Source: Alphaproteobacteria bacterium
GTDB lineage: Bacteria > Pseudomonadota > Alphaproteobacteria > Elsterales > Elsteraceae
Direction of reading: 5' to 3'
DNA: 42,767 nucleotides
Assembly (NCBI GenBank): GCA_013298565.1
Contig: JAAFIC010000018.1
Span: forward strand, 1 to 42,767
In this document: in pieces, positions 24,780 through 33,032 of the stretch
Layout: every line of letters begins with the position of its first letter
Numbering within the stretch: position 1 is the first letter of the stretch
Made by a program: the position numbers and the translations under genes
Notes under the pieces: model-generated
Database searches by the model: none
Told to the model about the DNA's origin: nothing
The model's input: the letters and a program-made list of their open reading frames with translations, nothing else

Positions 24780-26111
24780 ATGCTGATTGATAACCTTATA
24801 TCCAACCTTGGTCGCATGGCCGATCATGTGCTGCATGGTCGCATCGTCGGCGTGCTGGGGATGATGGTGGAAATCGGCGGTGTGCAGCGGGCGCTTTCCG
24901 TGGGGGACCGGGTTACGATCATCGCGCGCGGCGACCGGCGCGTGCCGGCTGAAATCGTTGGCTTCAAAGGCGAACGGGCGCTGGCCATGCCCTTCGGCAC
25001 GCTGGATGGCGTCGGCCTTGGCTGCCGGGCCGAAATCGCCCAAACCGATCCGGTGATCTACCCGCACGAAAGCTGGCTCGGGCGCGTCATCGGCAGCATG
25101 GGCGAGCCGATTGACGATTTGGGGCCGCTCAACTCCGGTCAAATCGCCTATCCGCTCCGAAACGCGCCGCCGCCCGCCCATCAACGCCAGCGCGTTGCCG
25201 GGAAGATAGATATGGGCGTGCGCGCGCTCAATCAGTTCCTCACCTGTTGCCAAGGTCAGCGCATGGGGATTTTCGCAGGGTCCGGTGTGGGTAAATCCGT
25301 GCTGCTGTCGATGATCGCGCGCTATACGTCCGCCGATGTTATTGTTATCGGGTTGATTGGCGAGCGTGGCCGCGAAGTGCAGGACTTTATTCACGACGAT
25401 CTGGGGCCGGAAGGCTTGGCGCGGTCGGTGTTGGTGGTCGCTACCTCCGATCAACCGCCGCTAATGCGCCGCCAAGCCGCCTATCTTACCCTCACCGTCG
25501 CTGAATATTTCCGCGACCAGGGCAAGAACGTGCTCTGCCTGATGGATAGCGTAACGCGCTTTGCGATGGCGCAACGCGAAATCGGCCTGTCGGTCGGCGA
25601 GCCGCCGGCCAGTAAGGGGTACACGCCCTCGGTGTTCGCTGAACTGCCGCGCCTGCTGGAGCGGGCGGGGCCGGGGTTGCGCGGGTCAGGCTCGATCACG
25701 GGTCTGTTTACGGTGCTGGTGGAAGGCGATGACCACAACGAGCCGATTTCCGACGCCGTGCGCGGTATTCTCGATGGTCACATCGTGCTGGAACGCGCCA
25801 TTGCCGACAGGGGCCGCTACCCGGCTATCAATATTCTGCGCTCGGTCAGCCGTGTTATGCCGGGCTGCAATACGGACGACGAGAATGGCGTTGTTTCCCG
25901 CGCGCGGCAAATGCTGGCGGCCTTTGAGGATATGGCGGAAATGATCCGGCTGGGCGCCTATCGTCCCGGCTCCGACGCCAAGACCGACGAAGCGATGCGC
26001 TATTATCCGCTCATCGAACAGTTTTTGGCGCAAGGCAAGCGCGAGCGCGGCGATTTAGTGCAGGGCTATTACCAACTCGCCGATATTCTCAATAGCGATG
26101 GCGTCGGGTGA
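24780..26111 (+). CDS. fliI: Flagellar export ATPase
   Basis: The 443-residue type III export ATPase has Walker A GIFAGSGVGKS (~162-171), the GERGREVQDF catalytic segment and Walker B VLCLMDSVTRFAMAQREIGL. It forms a hexamer at the base of the flagellar export gate. ATG 24780 follows CGGGGAG; the frame opens further upstream to 24675 but that part is leader. fliJ overlaps its stop. The genes diverge from ctrA, a likely controller. Confidence 0.96.
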   Translation: MLIDNLISNLGRMADHVLHGRIVGVLGMMVEIGGVQRALSVGDRVTIIARGDRRVPAEIVGFKGERALAMPFGTLDGVGLGCRAEIAQTDPVIYPHESWLGRVIGSMGEPIDDLGPLNSGQIAYPLRNAPPPAHQRQRVAGKIDMGVRALNQFLTCCQGQRMGIFAGSGVGKSVLLSMIARYTSADVIVIGLIGERGREVQDFIHDDLGPEGLARSVLVVATSDQPPLMRRQAAYLTLTVAEYFRDQGKNVLCLMDSVTRFAMAQREIGLSVGEPPASKGYTPSVFAELPRLLERAGPGLRGSGSITGLFTVLVEGDDHNEPISDAVRGILDGHIVLERAIADRGRYPAINILRSVSRVMPGCNTDDENGVVSRARQMLAAFEDMAEMIRLGAYRPGSDAKTDEAMRYYPLIEQFLAQGKRERGDLVQGYYQLADILNSDGVG

Positions 26112-26527
26112 GTAAAACCCTTAAAGCGCTCATCCGCTTTCGCAAGTTCGAGCTAGATCAGCGGCGGCGGGAGTTGCGCGCGCTGGAAGAGCTTGCGGCG
26201 CAGATTGACGCCTCTATCGTTGCACTCGATGCGGAGGTTGTGCGCGAACGCCAGCTTGCGGCAAGTGATATGCTGCTCGCCCGCTACTGGCCGACCTATG
26301 CCGACTGGGCGCGCGGGCGGCGGGAAGAGCTTGTGCAGAACCGGCTGCAAATCGGCGAGCAAATTCTAAAAGCTGAAGATGCGGTAACGGAAGCCTACCG
26401 AGAGTTGAAAAAATTCGAGGTTGCGGAGGCCAATCGTCTCGCCCGCGAAAAAGCAGAGCAGGATCGCAAAGATCGCATCCGTCTCGATGAAATCGCCGAG
26501 GTGGCGCATCAGCGCAAGGGACTCTGA
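26108..26527 (+). CDS. fliJ: FliJ-like flagellar export chaperone
   Basis: The 139-residue protein is almost entirely charged helix and should form a coiled coil: LIRFRKFELDQRRRELRALEEL at the start and RLAREKAEQDRKDRIRLDEIAEVA at the end. FliJ links the FliI hexamer to the export gate. It starts with GTG, whose GTGA overlaps the fliI stop by four bases. Sequence conservation in FliJ is low, so the call rests on position, size and helix content. Confidence 0.85.
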   Translation: MSKTLKALIRFRKFELDQRRRELRALEELAAQIDASIVALDAEVVRERQLAASDMLLARYWPTYADWARGRREELVQNRLQIGEQILKAEDAVTEAYRELKKFEVAEANRLAREKAEQDRKDRIRLDEIAEVAHQRKGL

Positions 26528-26605
26528 CGGGTTCCTCAGCCCTTGCCGTGTGGGCGCACCCGAACTCGATGTGCCCGCACGGCGCGTTAAACATTCCCGT
26601 CAGAG
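26522..26605. terminator. Nested inverted repeats between convergent fliJ and transglutaminase genes
   Basis: The outer arms CTCTGACGGG (26522-26531) and CCCGTCAGAG (26596-26605) are perfect and contain both genes' TGA stops. An inner stem pairs CCGTG/GGGCGCAC (26546-26559) with GTGCCCGCACGG (26571-26582), with one mismatch and one bulge. It could end transcription from both sides, but neither side has a T run. Confidence 0.45.
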
Positions 26606-27445
26606 CCGCAGACGCCCATCGCTTAGACTTGCAAGCTGCGGATCGGCAACCTCATAGGTCCAGACGCGGAAGGATTTCAACAGGTGTGGTCCGAAGGAGT
26701 TTACCAGTGGAATATCGGCGGCGTCCCGTCCGCGTGCCACGATAATGCGGCCAATGCGCGGCTTATTATTGCGTGCATCGAAGGTGTACCACTCGCCTTC
26801 CAGAAAAACTTCGATCCAGGCGCTGAAATCCATCGGATTAACCACGGGCACGCCGATGTCGCCCAGATGGCCATTAATATAGCGCGCCGGGATATTCAGG
26901 CAGCGGCAGAGCGTTAGCGCTAGATGGGCATAATCTCGGCACACGCCTACCCTTTCGTTAAAGGCTTCAAAGGCAGTGCGGGTAGAGCGGGCCTGCATAT
27001 AGTCGAAGCGAATGTGGGTATGAACGAAATCGCACACGGCCTGCACGCGGCTCCAACCGGGGGCTAGGTGGCCGAACATATCCCAGGCGGTTTGGCTTAA
27101 CCGATCCGTCTCGCAATAGCGGCTGCCCAGCAGGTACACAAGGCACTCATCGGGTAAATCGGTGACGGGAACTTCCCGCGCGTCCAAGTTTTTGCGGTCC
27201 ACCAAGCCTGAGTCTTCTAAAGTCGCATCGCCCCAAATCGTAATGTCCCCGACCGGGGCGACCATGCGGCGGCAGAGATTGCCGAATAGGTCATAGTAGG
27301 TGGTCGTCGGCACCTGGGGATTGGTGAAAGTGGTTTCCGGCACGCGAATATCCGCCGCCCGGTCTTCCGTAACCGACAGCAGGCACACGAGCGCGGTGGG
27401 AGCCGCACAGTTCAGAATAATTTCATAGCCATAGCGAATGAACAT
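26600..27445 (-). CDS. Transglutaminase-like family protein
   Basis: The 281-residue product has the N-terminal beta domain common to this family and a transglutaminase core: ETDRLSQTAWDMFGHLAPGW, then the nucleophile Cys169 in GVCRDYAHLAL, and Asp223 in WYTFDARNN. Where many relatives have DFHAW this one has DFSAW (Ser208 in place of the catalytic His). I recall other alphaproteobacterial members with the same Ser, so this may be a subfamily trait. It may act as a peptidase or isopeptidase, or be inactive. ATG 27445 fits the family start better than the upstream frame to 27502. Confidence 0.85.
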   Translation of the reverse strand: MFIRYGYEIILNCAAPTALVCLLSVTEDRAADIRVPETTFTNPQVPTTTYYDLFGNLCRRMVAPVGDITIWGDATLEDSGLVDRKNLDAREVPVTDLPDECLVYLLGSRYCETDRLSQTAWDMFGHLAPGWSRVQAVCDFVHTHIRFDYMQARSTRTAFEAFNERVGVCRDYAHLALTLCRCLNIPARYINGHLGDIGVPVVNPMDFSAWIEVFLEGEWYTFDARNNKPRIGRIIVARGRDAADIPLVNSFGPHLLKSFRVWTYEVADPQLASLSDGRLRL

Positions 27446-27843
27446 CCAAGGGCCTCGATTCAAGCGTTGGGGGAGGCGTTGATTGAAGCTCACGCCCGGC
27501 AATCGACGATCACCGAGCCAGCGACTCTCTAGAAGCCAAGGGTATAGGGAAGTCGGGGGAACCGCTATGCCCTTGACCCGCGAAGATATTTTTTAAGGCA
27601 GGTTTACGCTTATAACACTGTTAAGTGGGCGATTTCAGCGCTTTAATCAAGAGGCGTGCGGCACAGGGCAGGCGCGCGGGGCAAAACCTGTGGCAGTGCG
27701 ATGGAAGCCCCCTTTTCTAAGACGTATTTCATCTCATATGATGAAACAGGCACCAAACGTCCTTAATGCCTTAACGGGCCTAAAAGTTCCCATTCCTCCG
27801 GCCCAATCCCTTCCACCCGTGCGGAAAATACCTTTCGAGTAGC
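27446..27843. other. Intergenic region between the transglutaminase and clpS genes
   Basis: About 400 bases hold two divergent promoters' space and no convincing gene. A TATAAC at 27611-27616 is a possible -10 box without a good -35. An inverted repeat TTTCATC-N6-GATGAAA lies at 27727-27746. The ATG at 27701 opens only 21 codons with no ribosome site and is not called. Confidence 0.45.
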
Positions 27844-28170
27844 ATGAGCGACGATCTTAAAAACGGAAATTCCGGCACCAATACGGGCGTTGCGGTTAAG
27901 GCCAAGCCGAAGACCAAGAAGCCTTCTATGTACAGAGTGCTGATGTTGAACGACGATTACACGCCGATGGAGTTCGTCGTTCACATTCTCGAAAGGTTTT
28001 TCCAGAAGAATAAGGAAGAAGCCACGCGGATTATGCTGCATGTCCATCAGCGTGGTGTAGGGGTGTGCGGTGTTTTCACCTATGAGGTGGCGGAAACGAA
28101 AGTCACGGAAGTGATGGACTTTGCCCGAAGACATCGGCACCCTTTGCAGTGCACCTTGGAGAAGGAGTAG
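27844..28170 (+). CDS. clpS: ATP-dependent Clp protease adaptor ClpS
   Basis: The 108-residue adaptor hands N-end-rule substrates to ClpAP. A flexible, lysine-rich tail of ~28 residues precedes the core, with the substrate pocket [14 protein letters not shown] (Asn36, Asp37, Asp38) and [23 protein letters not shown]. It ends six bases before the clpA start and forms an operon with it. Confidence 0.96.
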   Translation: MSDDLKNGNSGTNTGVAVKAKPKTKKPSMYRVLMLNDDYTPMEFVVHILERFFQKNKEEATRIMLHVHQRGVGVCGVFTYEVAETKVTEVMDFARRHRHPLQCTLEKE

Positions 28171-28175
28171 CCTCA

Positions 28176-30494
28176 ATGCTCTCGCGGAACCTGGAAAAGA
28201 GCCTGCATACGGCCCTGGAGCTTGCTAACAAGCGGCGGCACGAGTTTGCCACGCTAGAGCACCTTCTGATGTCTCTTACCGACGATCAAGATGCGCTGGC
28301 TGTGTTCCGCGCCTGCGGCGTCGATCTCGATAAACTGCGCCGCGACCTGACCAATTATCTCGATAACGAGCTGTCGAATATCGTGAGCAGCCGAACCGAA
28401 GATGCAAAACCCACATCGGGCTTTCAGCGCGTCGTGCAGCGGGCGGTGATTCACGTTCAATCCTCTGGCCGGTCGGAAGTGACGGGGGCGAATGTGCTTG
28501 TGGCCCTGTTCTCGGAACGGGAAAGCCACGCCGTCTATTTCCTGCAAGAGCAGGATATGAGCCGGTTTGACGCGGTAAACTTCATCTCCCACGGTATTGC
28601 CAAAGTGGCAGGGCGCTCTGAAACCCGCCGTAATGCGGGCGCGGAAGAAGAAACCGCCGCAACGCCCCCCCAAAAAGAGGGCAAAGAGGCTAAAAAAGGC
28701 CAAGAAGCGTTAGAAGCCTATTGCGTCGATCTCAACAAAAAGGCCGCAAACGGCAAGATTGATCCGCTGATTGGCCGCGAGGCCGAGGTGGACCGGACGG
28801 TGCAGATTCTATGCCGCCGCACCAAGAATAATCCGCTGTATGTGGGCGACCCTGGCGTCGGGAAAACCGCGATTGCCGAAGGCTTGGCGAAACGCATCGT
28901 TGATGGCGACGTGCCGGAAGTGCTGCTGGGGGCCACAATTTTTAGCCTCGACATGGGCGCACTGCTGGCGGGTACACGCTATCGCGGCGATTTTGAAGAA
29001 CGGTTAAAGCAGGTGCTGGGCGAACTTGAAGCCCATCCCAATGCTGTGCTGTTTATTGATGAAATCCACACCATCATTGGTGCGGGTGCAACGTCGGGCG
29101 GGGCGATGGATGCGTCAAATCTCCTGAAACCGGCCTTGGCGTCGGGTCAAATGCGCTGCATTGGCTCCACCACTTACAAGGAATATCGCAGTTACTTCGA
29201 GAAAGACCGCGCCCTCGTGCGGCGTTTCCAGAAGATAGATGTGGCCGAGCCTTCAGTGGAAGATGCGATTAAGATTCTGAAGGGCCTGAAGCCTTACTAC
29301 GAGCAGCACCACAAGGTACGCTATACGAATGAGGCCATTCGCACAGCGGTGGAGCTTTCGGTGCGCTATATCAACGACCGGAAACTGCCGGATAAGGCCA
29401 TTGATGTGATCGACGAAGTGGGGGCAGCGCAAATGCTGCTGCCGCTCTCGAAGCGCAAGAAGACGATTTCGGTGAAAGACGTGGAAGGGGTCGTTGCTAA
29501 AATTGCTCGCATCCCGCCAAAAGCCGTCTCGTCGGACGACCGCGAAGTGCTGAAAACTTTGGAGCGCGATCTTTCCACAGTGGTTTTCGGCCAAGATGTA
29601 GCGATCAAAGCGCTCTCAACGGCGATCAAGCTGGCGCGGGCGGGGTTGCGCGAGGCCGAAAAGCCGATTGGCAACTATCTCTTCTCCGGCCCTACCGGCG
29701 TTGGCAAGACCGAAGTGGCCCGGCAGTTGGCGCGGCTTTTAGGCATCGAGTTGAAGCGGTTCGATATGTCGGAGTATATGGAGCGGCATACCATCAGCCG
29801 CCTAATCGGGGCACCGCCGGGCTATGTTGGGTTCGATCAAGGCGGGTTGCTGACCGATGCGATAGATCAAACCCCGCACTGCGTTCTGCTGTTAGATGAA
29901 ATCGAAAAGGCCCACCCGGACCTTTACAATATTCTGCTGCAAGTGATGGACCACGGTAAGCTGACCGATCACAACGGCAAAAACGTCGATTTCCGCAACG
30001 TGATCTTGATTATGACCACGAACGCCGGGGCGGCGGATATGGCCAAATCTGCCTTTGGGTTCGAGCGGGAACGACGCTCGGGCGAGGATAAGGAAGCCAT
30101 CGAGCGGATGTTTACGCCCGAGTTCCGCAATCGCTTGGACGCCACCATCCCCTTCGCCAATCTGTCGCCAGAGGTGATGGACCGCGTGGTGGATAAGTTC
30201 ATCATTCAACTCGAAGCGCAGTTGGCCGACCGCCACGTGGTGCTGGAGCTTTCGGAGGCGGCTAAGTCGTGGCTATCGAAGAAAGGGTTCGATCCGCTTT
30301 ATGGCGCGCGCCCGTTGGGCCGCGTGATTCAGGATACGGTGAAGAAGCCGCTGGCAGAAGAACTGCTGTTCGGCAAGCTCACTCACGGCGGGCATGTTCA
30401 GGTCGATGTGGGTAGCGATGGTGAACTGTCGTTCCTCGTTACCTCCACACCGGGCCGCAAAGCCACCGAGCCTGAAGCGGAGTTGGTCGAGTAG
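28176..30494 (+). CDS. clpA: ATP-dependent Clp protease ATP-binding subunit ClpA
   Basis: The 772-residue AAA+ unfoldase has an N-domain that binds ClpS (MLSRNLEKSLHTALELANKRRH), a first AAA module with Walker A GDPGVGKTA (~225), and a second with GPTGVGKTE (~505). The IGAPPGYVGFDQGGLLTDAI pore region and the sensor segment near GARPLGRVIQ follow. It unfolds proteins for ClpP. ATG 28176 follows GAAGGAG; the 28149 frame start lies inside clpS. Confidence 0.97.
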   Translation: MLSRNLEKSLHTALELANKRRHEFATLEHLLMSLTDDQDALAVFRACGVDLDKLRRDLTNYLDNELSNIVSSRTEDAKPTSGFQRVVQRAVIHVQSSGRSEVTGANVLVALFSERESHAVYFLQEQDMSRFDAVNFISHGIAKVAGRSETRRNAGAEEETAATPPQKEGKEAKKGQEALEAYCVDLNKKAANGKIDPLIGREAEVDRTVQILCRRTKNNPLYVGDPGVGKTAIAEGLAKRIVDGDVPEVLLGATIFSLDMGALLAGTRYRGDFEERLKQVLGELEAHPNAVLFIDEIHTIIGAGATSGGAMDASNLLKPALASGQMRCIGSTTYKEYRSYFEKDRALVRRFQKIDVAEPSVEDAIKILKGLKPYYEQHHKVRYTNEAIRTAVELSVRYINDRKLPDKAIDVIDEVGAAQMLLPLSKRKKTISVKDVEGVVAKIARIPPKAVSSDDREVLKTLERDLSTVVFGQDVAIKALSTAIKLARAGLREAEKPIGNYLFSGPTGVGKTEVARQLARLLGIELKRFDMSEYMERHTISRLIGAPPGYVGFDQGGLLTDAIDQTPHCVLLLDEIEKAHPDLYNILLQVMDHGKLTDHNGKNVDFRNVILIMTTNAGAADMAKSAFGFERERRSGEDKEAIERMFTPEFRNRLDATIPFANLSPEVMDRVVDKFIIQLEAQLADRHVVLELSEAAKSWLSKKGFDPLYGARPLGRVIQDTVKKPLAEELLFGKLTHGGHVQVDVGSDGELSFLVTSTPGRKATEPEAELVE

Positions 30495-30500
30495 AGAAAC

Positions 30501-30526
30501 AAAAGGGCCGCCCTTAAGGGCGGCCC
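30501..30526. terminator. Hairpin terminator after clpA, possibly bidirectional
   Basis: Perfect 9-base arms GGGCCGCCC (30505-30513) and GGGCGGCCC (30518-30526) enclose TTAA. It starts ten bases after the clpA stop. The A run before it gives a T run on the minus strand (TTTTGTTT), so it best fits a leftward terminator as well; to the right there is only a weak T content. Confidence 0.7.
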
Positions 30527-30561
30527 TGCTGCTTGAAAGGCTGTTTGGAAATTCGGTGGTT

Positions 30562-30643
30562 TAGAGCCGCGCGCCTTAACTCTGGCGCGGCTCTATAAGC
30601 CGCCTCAGGCGTGTTTGGCACGCCAAGCGTGTCGGGTGAGGCG
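30562..30643 (-). repeat. Dispersed hairpin repeat, copy D (truncated, inverted)
   Basis: It has the copy B orientation: TTAGAGCCGCGCGCC at the left, the right-hand hairpin, and a varied core (GTTTGGCACGCCAAGCGTGTC). It stops at GTGAGGCGG, so the second hairpin is missing. It lies between the clpA terminator and the small membrane protein gene. Confidence 0.85.
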
Positions 30644-30713
30644 GAACGAAGCGAGACTTTACGCCTGATTGGTAACAAGAAGGGGAGCACGTCAATGAAG
30701 TTCCGGCCTGCAA

Positions 30714-30911
30714 TTAGCGGGTAAGGCTCTGCTTGAGTGCGACACCGCCAAGCCCGCCGAGAAAAAAACCAAAGATCGCCCAACCAATCCCATGAGGCTC
30801 GCCGAGAATAAACCCGACCGAACCACCAATCAGCAGGGCGATAGAGGTCCAAACGCCCATCACTAGAATAGCGATGATCGCTGAGACGGAGAGCAGGAGG
30901 TATTTGTGCAT
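30714..30911 (-). CDS. Small two-helix membrane protein, unknown
   Basis: The 65-residue product has two hydrophobic segments (YLLLSVSAIIAILVMGVW, and SIALLIGGSVGFILGEPHG followed by WAIFGFFLGGLGGVAL). It is Gly-rich, with a short basic tail. The ATG at 30911 is preferred over a longer frame start at 30933. No family is recognised. It stands at the 3' side of the GTPase operon but after a terminator-like palindrome, so a link is not shown. Confidence 0.55.
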   Translation of the reverse strand: MHKYLLLSVSAIIAILVMGVWTSIALLIGGSVGFILGEPHGIGWAIFGFFLGGLGGVALKQSLTR

Positions 30912-30988
30912 GGTGGATTGATGCCCTGCTCATTTTTCACTTATGTAGTAACAGAACTGTCTATATCAACCTCTTCTCAATTATAAAA

Positions 30989-31055
30989 TTACGCACAACT
31001 TGGAATATTTTGCAAGTTTTATTGCTTTTAATTTACGCATTAATTGTGCGTAAAT
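30989..31055. repeat. Iterated TTACGCA motifs at the end of the GTPase operon
   Basis: TTACGCACAA at 30989-30998 is the exact complement of TTGTGCGTAA at 31044-31053. A closer palindrome ATTTACGCA (31031-31039) and TGCGTAAAT (31047-31055) includes the stop codon of the last gene. It may be a leftward terminator, an operator or a mobile-element end. Confidence 0.45.
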
Positions 31056-31830
31056 TTATAGTCCCCCACACTTTTTCTAGCCCCTCTCTTGTGCGATTGC
31101 TTAAAAAAATAATTCTATGTTTATTTTCTCTTTGGTGGAGCATTTTCTGTATTCTATTTTGGAGCAACATGGGCGATGGCGTTTGTGAAAGTTGCGGTAA
31201 AAGTCGCTCCGATATATCTTTTGTGATTAATTTTATTTCGTCATTTCCTAAGGACTCAGAAAAATTACGGATAATAAAGAAGTGTGCACCACTTTTCTGT
31301 AGGCATTTCGCTATGTTTTCGTCAGACCCTCGAATTTTTCCGCTTATGACGAGGAATATTACATCGAATTCTGAGAATGGAAAGAAGTCTATAAATACGC
31401 TTGCTGGGTGATTGAGTGTGTCATATCCAGGAACATCAACAAAATCATAATTCTCATACCGCATCATGATGTCACAATATGGCCATTCTGACCAGTCTGT
31501 TGCATCAGTTTGAACGCCAATGTTCGGTTTTGGGTAGGATTTTCCTTGTGTTAAATTATGTATTAACGTCGATTTTCCTGCTCCTGGCTGTCCAAGAATG
31601 GCAACTTTCTTTCCATTTGACGCCGACAGTAAAATTTTTAAGCGCAGTATATTTTGTATCAATGTGACGTGCGGACTCCGAGGCTGCGGGGCAGCCTCGG
31701 AGTTCACGACGCCCTCATCAAGGGCGTCGTATATCTTTTTACCAATCAGGACGGCAGCGGGAATTAGTAACCACCACATGATTATAAATTCAACCCACGA
31801 TTCAGCGTTTCCTCCGCTAATTGATGACAT
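31033..31830 (-). CDS. Membrane-anchored P-loop GTPase, G4 motif lost (GTPase B)
   Basis: The 265-residue frame has one N-terminal membrane segment (FIIMWWLLIPAAVLIG, ~15-30), then a TRAFAC-type P-loop GQPGAGKSTL (80-89) and G3 DVPGYDT (132-138). The expected NKxD motif is replaced by RNFSES (~188). The GTPase A frame overlaps it by 49 bases; a second ATG at 31779, two bases after the GTPase A stop, would start just at the membrane helix (MWWLLIP) and may be the real start. No good ribosome site precedes either, which suggests coupled translation. The region is AT-rich. It pairs with GTPase A as an IRG-like duo; its biochemical role is unknown. Confidence 0.8.
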   Translation of the reverse strand: MSSISGGNAESWVEFIIMWWLLIPAAVLIGKKIYDALDEGVVNSEAAPQPRSPHVTLIQNILRLKILLSASNGKKVAILGQPGAGKSTLIHNLTQGKSYPKPNIGVQTDATDWSEWPYCDIMMRYENYDFVDVPGYDTLNHPASVFIDFFPFSEFDVIFLVISGKIRGSDENIAKCLQKSGAHFFIIRNFSESLGNDEIKLITKDISERLLPQLSQTPSPMLLQNRIQKMLHQRENKHRIIFLSNRTREGLEKVWGTINLRTINA

Positions 31831-32825
31831 TCATTTAGATAATAGTCTCCAGCTGTCTTGGTTATAGCAAATCCCAATCCAGCTGCAATAGCTTGACCAA
31901 CAAATGGTATGTACTTCGCAACACTCTTTAGCGCGACCCGTCCAATAAAACTTTTGAGCAAATATAAAATTCCTTCTTTTGCGGCGTATTTAACAATATT
32001 ATTTGATAGACTTGCCATTACTTGGATTTGGGAATTTTTAGCGACCGAGAGAGCTTCGTCATTGAGACCATACCCTGCACGGATTTCAGCGAACAATTTG
32101 TAGAGAATAGTGACATCAACAGCTATATCTGCACCTGGGATTGGGTTGATAGCGTTAGCCGCCGCCGCCGCTGATGCGATAGTAACGTACTTTTCACATG
32201 CCTCTCGCTTTTTCTCCAATTGTTCAACGGAATATGCTTTGGCGCTTCTGGACCACCGCTCCTGTTTGGCAGCACCTAAGTTTGCAGAAATCTCATCTTG
32301 CAGCGCATCTAGCCCATAATTGTCTCTGCAGCTGGTAAAAATGATTTTCACTGTATCGCCGACGCTTTTTGAAATGTCTGCAGCTTTTCGATCCTGTAAC
32401 TCTTCGAGAGAAACGCCATCTTCCCAAAGATCATCTCTCTTATTGACAACAAAAATGCAGACTTTCCCCCTCTGGATAACTTCTCGGAAAAATTCGGTGT
32501 CTGCTTGATGCAGTTTTCCCGAGGTTACACAGAGAAAAAGGTCAAAATCCATAATATTGAACTTATCGAAGTAAGTCTCTTTGGGAAATTTGACAGTCCC
32601 ATATCCAGGTAAATCGCTGAAGCGTATACCATTAATTTCGTAATCTGCTCGTTCGACGGTCTTATCGGTTTCTACACCGACAACGGCTAAATTTTTTCCG
32701 ACCATCTTATTGATTAAGGACGATTTTCCTGCTCCAGGCTGACCGAATAGTGCGACCGAAACGATCACTTTCATTTCTGCATCGAGTTTCTGTGTGATAT
32801 TCCGAATTTCTTCCGTAAGGGACAT
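31782..32825 (-). CDS. IRG/Era-like GTPase with DUF697-like tail (GTPase A)
   Basis: The 347-residue protein has a full GTP-binding set: P-loop GQPGAGKSS (28-36), switch Thr region (VETDKTVE), G3 DLPGYGT (71-77), G4 NKRDD (128-132) and G5-like TSC (164-166). The C-terminal half contains the DUF697 hallmark AINPIPGADIAVDVTILYKL and a hydrophobic SVAKYIPFVGQAIAAGLGFA segment likely to insert in or touch membrane. ATG 32825 follows GAGGAAAA. It is third in the operon after the WYL regulator and the zinc ribbon. Dynamin- or IRG-like GTPases occur in bacterial defence and membrane repair; which applies here is unknown. Confidence 0.88.
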   Translation of the reverse strand: MSLTEEIRNITQKLDAEMKVIVSVALFGQPGAGKSSLINKMVGKNLAVVGVETDKTVERADYEINGIRFSDLPGYGTVKFPKETYFDKFNIMDFDLFLCVTSGKLHQADTEFFREVIQRGKVCIFVVNKRDDLWEDGVSLEELQDRKAADISKSVGDTVKIIFTSCRDNYGLDALQDEISANLGAAKQERWSRSAKAYSVEQLEKKREACEKYVTIASAAAAANAINPIPGADIAVDVTILYKLFAEIRAGYGLNDEALSVAKNSQIQVMASLSNNIVKYAAKEGILYLLKSFIGRVALKSVAKYIPFVGQAIAAGLGFAITKTAGDYYLNECHQLAEETLNRGLNL

Positions 32826-32891
32826 TTAGTGTTTTCCTCTCGTTTCTGGGTAAGGTTAAGGTATTTGCCGTAGAGTCACGCATACATTTTC

Positions 32892-33032
32892 TTAGAGGCG
32901 GATCGTCTTCCGGCTTTTGCACTTAAGACAAATTGGCTTGAACCAATTTAGAAAGGCGGGGCGGTTATTTGAGAAAATCGTATCGCACTGCATGCACTGG
33001 TATCGATTCTGAAAAGGGATATGAGCTACCAT
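32892..33032 (-). CDS. 46-residue zinc-ribbon protein, coupled to the WYL gene
   Basis: The ATG at 33032 directly follows the TGA of the WYL regulator gene (TGAATG, no gap), and the frame ends with TAA at 32892. The product starts MVAHIPFQNRYQCMQCDTIF and carries Cys13-x2-Cys16 and, 18 residues on, Cys35-x2-Cys38 in ICLKCKS: a clean two-knuckle zinc ribbon with a basic tail. A GGGAGAATGA stretch serves as ribosome site. It lies 66 bases upstream of GTPase A in the same direction. Such ribbons bind nucleic acid or protein partners; no specific family is recognised. Confidence 0.72.
   Translation of the reverse strand: MVAHIPFQNRYQCMQCDTIFSNNRPAFLNWFKPICLKCKSRKTIRL

Noticed and set aside
27701-27766. 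21-codon frame in the clpS upstream region
   Set aside because: It has no ribosome site, no recognisable product, and is shorter than expected by chance signals in a 400-base gap.
27763-27778. TTAATGCCTTAAC before clpS as a CtrA box
   Set aside because: The half-sites are four bases apart and not seven, so it does not fit the CtrA consensus.
32930-32949. Inverted repeat AAATTGG-N6-CCAATTT as an operator before GTPase A
   Set aside because: It lies inside the 46-residue zinc-ribbon gene, so coding explains the sequence; a regulatory role is not needed.
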